A stretch of DNA of 64,000 nt, from contig NZ_SMAI01000007.1 in the NCBI RefSeq assembly GCF_004346185.1, positions 124,001 to 188,000 of the forward strand, given 5' to 3'. Below, in pieces: positions 61,737 through 64,000 of the stretch (position 1 is its first letter; the number at the start of each line of letters is the position of its first letter). The notes under the pieces were generated by a model that saw only the letters and a list, made by a program, of their open reading frames with translations, had not been told where the DNA came from and made no database searches. Made by a program: the position numbers and the translations under genes. The DNA comes from Aquabacter spiritensis (GTDB taxonomy: Bacteria; Pseudomonadota; Alphaproteobacteria; Rhizobiales; Xanthobacteraceae).

Positions 61737-62513
61737 ATGGATCTTCTGAGCGCGCAGGACGGCCCGGTCCGCATCCTCACCTTGAACCGCCCGGCGGCGA
61801 TGAACGCCCTGACCGGCGCGCTGGCGGCCGACCTCCTCGCCGCGATCCGTGCCGCGGAGGCGGATGCGGCGACGCGGTGCGTGGTCATCGCCGGGGCCGG
61901 CGCGGCGGCGTTCTGCGCCGGCGCCGACCTCAAGGAGCGCCGCACCATGAGCGCGGACGAGAAATGGGCGCAGGCGGCGACTTTGTTCGCGGTCAATGCC
62001 GCGATCTGGACCTCGCCGAAGGCCTTCATCGCCGCAATCCGGGGCTGGTGCCTCGGCGGCGGCTTCGAACTGGCGCTCGCCTGCGACCTGCGCCTCGCGG
62101 CGCCGGACGCGCGGTTCGGCTTTCCCGAAATGACGCTCGGCGCCTTTCCCGGCGCGGGGGGCGCCGTGCTGCTGCCGCGCCGCATCGGGCGCACCGCCGC
62201 CCGGCCGTTCTTCTACGAGGCGAAGCGGGCGGATGCCGCGGAGGCGCAGGCCCTCGGGCTCGTCGACGAGATCGCCGCGCCGGACGCGCTGCTGGCCGCC
62301 GCATGCGCACGCGCCCACCGCATCGCGCAGAGCACCAGCCCGCTCGGCTTTGCCGGCGCCAAGCAGATGCTCAACCAGGCGAGCGACCTGCCTTTCGCAG
62401 AAGCGGCCGAGATGAACCAGGCCTTGCGCCGGCCGCTCGAAGCCTCCGCCGATTATGCCGAGGGGCTGCGCGCCCATTTCGAGAAGCGCGCGCCGATCTT
62501 CACCGGCCGCTGA
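61737..62513 (+). CDS. Enoyl-CoA hydratase/isomerase family protein
   Basis: A 258-residue crotonase with a complete active site: the oxyanion loops FCAGADLKER and GWCLGGGFELALACD, and catalytic Glu111 (GGFEL) and Glu131 (GFPEMTLG). It should hydrate an enoyl-CoA, giving the 3-hydroxyacyl-CoA for the upstream SDR. The C-terminus SADYAEGLRAHFEKRAPIFT is standard. A GTG at 61728 that overlaps the previous stop (GTGA) is in frame and may be the true, coupled start; ATG 61737 has GGTGAG just before it. Confidence 0.92.
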   Translation: MDLLSAQDGPVRILTLNRPAAMNALTGALAADLLAAIRAAEADAATRCVVIAGAGAAAFCAGADLKERRTMSADEKWAQAATLFAVNAAIWTSPKAFIAAIRGWCLGGGFELALACDLRLAAPDARFGFPEMTLGAFPGAGGAVLLPRRIGRTAARPFFYEAKRADAAEAQALGLVDEIAAPDALLAAACARAHRIAQSTSPLGFAGAKQMLNQASDLPFAEAAEMNQALRRPLEASADYAEGLRAHFEKRAPIFTGR

Positions 62514-62540
62514 CCGGCCCCGCAAAGGGATGCAGACGCG

Positions 62541-63365
62541 ATGGACCAGGATCTGCCGTGCTACCGGCTCTATGCGATCAAATATGCCGAGCGGGCGGCG
62601 CGCCGGGCCGAGCACTTCATCGGCGGGGACACGCGCGACGAAGCGCTGAACATGGATTATGTCGTCTGGGTCGCGGTGTCCGACACCCGCACCCTCCTCA
62701 TCGACACCGGCTTCTCCGCCGCCACCGCCGCCCGCCGCAAGCGCGCGGTGCTGCGCTGCCCGATCGCGTCGCTCGCTCTGATCGGACTCGCGCCGGGCGA
62801 CGTGACGGAGGTCCTCACCACCCATCTGCATTACGACCATGCCGGCAATACCGACCTCCTGCCCGGCGCGACCTTCCATTTGCAGGAGAGCGAACTGCGC
62901 TTCGTGGTGGGGCCGGACATGCGCTACCGGTATTTTTCGCTCGGCTACGAAATCGAGGATGTCCTCGCCATGGTTCGGCTCAATTTCGCCGGCCGGCTGA
63001 CGCTGCATGACGGCCCCTACGCCCTCGGCCCGGGTCTCGAGGTCGGGGTCGCGCCGGGCCATTCGGTGGGCCTGCAATATCTGCGGATCCACACCGCGCG
63101 GGGCTGGGTGACGCTGGCGGGCGACGTCGTCTCCTTCTTCGACAATCTCCGCCGGCACCGCCCGTTCGTCGCGGCGGTCGACGTCTCGGCCATGCTGCGC
63201 GCCTATGATGCGGTGCGCGCCACCGTGCCGAGCCTCGATTTCCTCATTCCCGGCCACGATCCCGAGGTGATGCGCGCCTATCCGCCGGCCGCGCCCGACC
63301 TCGCCGGCATCGTCGCCCGGCTCGATCTGCCGCCGCGCACGCCGATCCCGGACGGGCGGCGGTGA
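62541..63365 (+). CDS. Metallo-beta-lactamase fold hydrolase (N-acyl-homoserine-lactonase-like)
   Basis: A 274-residue binuclear-metal hydrolase. Ligands are His95, His97, Asp99 and His100 (THLHYDHAGN), His174 (PGHSVG), Asp195 (LAGDVV) and His239 (IPGHDPEV), the full AiiA-type set. The N-terminal CYRLYAIKYAERAARRAEHF followed by a conserved IDTGF strand fits lactonases of this group. In this cluster a lactone, thioester or ring-ester hydrolase acting on a pathway intermediate is as likely as quorum quenching. It lies 27 bp after the hydratase gene on the same strand. Confidence 0.87.
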   Translation: MDQDLPCYRLYAIKYAERAARRAEHFIGGDTRDEALNMDYVVWVAVSDTRTLLIDTGFSAATAARRKRAVLRCPIASLALIGLAPGDVTEVLTTHLHYDHAGNTDLLPGATFHLQESELRFVVGPDMRYRYFSLGYEIEDVLAMVRLNFAGRLTLHDGPYALGPGLEVGVAPGHSVGLQYLRIHTARGWVTLAGDVVSFFDNLRRHRPFVAAVDVSAMLRAYDAVRATVPSLDFLIPGHDPEVMRAYPPAAPDLAGIVARLDLPPRTPIPDGRR

Positions 63366-63404
63366 GGCGGCAGTTATGTTGCCTATGGCGAGGCTGATAT
63401 GTCC

Positions 63405-63423
63405 CCGCCGCCCCTGGCGGCGG
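63405..63423 (+). terminator. Hairpin before the MmgE/PrpD gene
   Basis: CCGCCGCC-CCT-GGCGGCGG is a perfect 8-3-8 hairpin, 40 bases after the stop of the lactonase-like gene, without a T-run. It may end or attenuate the cluster transcript. Confidence 0.4.
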
Positions 63424-63590
63424 CGCCCATTCCAGCTACCGTGGCGCGCAATAAGACGCGGAAAAGAAACGATGATCGCGCCCGCCGCCGACCCTGCGGG
63501 GTCCCGGAGGACGTGTCCTCCCCGCCCCGCCCGCGCCTGAACCGACGAAACGACCGCCCGGACCAATCGGGCGGCACGGAGGATCGCCCG

Positions 63591-64000
63591 ATGACGCCCG
63601 CCGAGCCGCGCGAGGATCCCCGAGAGGATCCGCGAGAAGATCCCATGGCCACGCTCTGCCGCATGGTGGTCGAGACCGGCTATGACGACATCCCCGCAGA
63701 CACCCGCGCCTTCGCCAAGAAGCAGATCCTCGACATTGTCGGGGTGACGATGGGCGGGTCGAAGATGGACGGCATCCCTGCCGTGGTCGATTTCGTGCGC
63801 GCGCAGGGCGGCACGCCGGAGAGCCCGATCCTGTTCTATGGCGGCAAGGTGCCGGCCGCGATGGCCGCCTTCGCGGTCGCGCCGATGGCCCGCGCCATGG
63901 ACATGGGCGACACTCATTATGAGGCCGGGCACGGCGCCGAATACACCATCCCGGCTTTGCTCGCGGCGTGCGGCCTGCTGCCGAAAGTCTCCGGCCGCGC
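63591..64000 (+). CDS. MmgE/PrpD family protein, 5' part only
   Basis: The first 136 codons of an MmgE/PrpD-family gene that runs off the right edge. Family members include 2-methylcitrate dehydratase, cis-aconitate decarboxylase and iminodisuccinate epimerase. Seen here are TRAFAKKQILDIVGVTMGGS and ARAMDMGDTHYEAGHGAEYT, the latter the position of the catalytic Asp/His loop, then IPALLAACGL. It starts with an odd hydrophilic leader of three Arg-Glu-Asp-Pro repeats. ATG 63591 has GGAGG 8 bases upstream; ATG 63645 after the repeats would give the usual family N-terminus. Substrate unknown; probably part of the upstream catabolic cluster. Confidence 0.85.
   Translation, partial: MTPAEPREDPREDPREDPMATLCRMVVETGYDDIPADTRAFAKKQILDIVGVTMGGSKMDGIPAVVDFVRAQGGTPESPILFYGGKVPAAMAAFAVAPMARAMDMGDTHYEAGHGAEYTIPALLAACGLLPKVSGR
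63609..63644 (+). repeat. 12-bp tandem repeat, three copies, at the start of the MmgE/PrpD gene
   Basis: Three consecutive 12-bp units (63609, 63621, 63633) of the form CGNGARGATCCS encode REDP-REDP-REDP. The array is in frame and sits between two possible start codons. Confidence 0.8.

Noticed and set aside
62541-63365. Firm assignment as a quorum-quenching AHL lactonase
   Set aside because: The metal ligands fit, but the same fold serves many esters and lactones, and there is no quorum-sensing gene nearby.

Overview
The window is about 64 kb of very GC-rich DNA, densely coded on both strands. It reads as the chromosome of an alphaproteobacterium, most likely of the order Hyphomicrobiales (Rhizobiales). 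The evidence is an hrcA-grpE pair divergent from rph-rdgB-hemW, IalB, DUF1178 and DUF3422 proteins, an Omp25/31-type porin, several Bug/TctC solute-binding proteins, a glycine-rich autotransporter of the rhizobial type, and heat-shock promoters matching the alphaproteobacterial sigma-32 consensus (CTTG-N18-CYTATNTNNG). No tRNA, rRNA, CRISPR array, prophage, integrase, transposase or plasmid function was seen.

Region 1 (1-25 kb) is mainly housekeeping. It holds the 5' part of dnaK, a nicotinamidase, an AlkB-like dioxygenase, a secreted protein of unknown role, grpE and hrcA, then the tightly overlapped rph-rdgB-hemW operon. Next come a copper cassette (csoR divergent from a copA-type ATPase, with two palindromic CsoR-type operators between them) and the run comF-grxC-nitrilase-DUF1178. 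A histidine phosphatase, a TctC protein with a racemase-like protein and divergent GntR regulator, DUF3422, a formamidase-like hydrolase, a glyoxalase-II-like protein, DUF1232, a quinone oxidoreductase, ialB and rlmN follow.

Region 2 (24.6-41.2 kb) contains a DsbA-fold isomerase, a PAP2 phosphatase preceded by a 13-bp-period repeat array, argG, a MarR-regulated efflux pump, two diguanylate cyclases around kdsD and a GntR regulator. A complete ugpBAEC-like ABC importer and a GDP-L-fucose synthase close this region.

Region 3 (41.2-47.7 kb) is a branched-chain-amino-acid-type ABC operon on the minus strand. Its order is binding protein, livH, a natural livM-livG fusion, livF and a metal-dependent cyclase/hydrolase. 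A divergent RraA-like gene lies upstream. The enzyme content suggests a carboxylic-acid or cyclic substrate rather than an amino acid, but the substrate cannot be read from the sequence.

Region 4 (47.8-56.5 kb) is cell surface: a small outer-membrane beta-barrel protein, then a 2,512-residue autotransporter with about thirty glycine-rich passenger repeats, closed by a strong intrinsic terminator.

Region 5 (56.5-64 kb) looks like a catabolic island. A TctC protein diverges from an Old Yellow Enzyme, a BadH-like short-chain dehydrogenase, an acyl-CoA dehydrogenase with Asp at the usual catalytic Glu, two crotonase-fold proteins (one lacking both catalytic Glu), a metallo-beta-lactamase-fold hydrolase and the start of an MmgE/PrpD gene. 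Together they could degrade a cyclic or branched carboxylic acid as its CoA ester. This island, the Cys-less racemase-like protein and the LivM-LivG fusion with a degenerate ABC signature are the least ordinary content.
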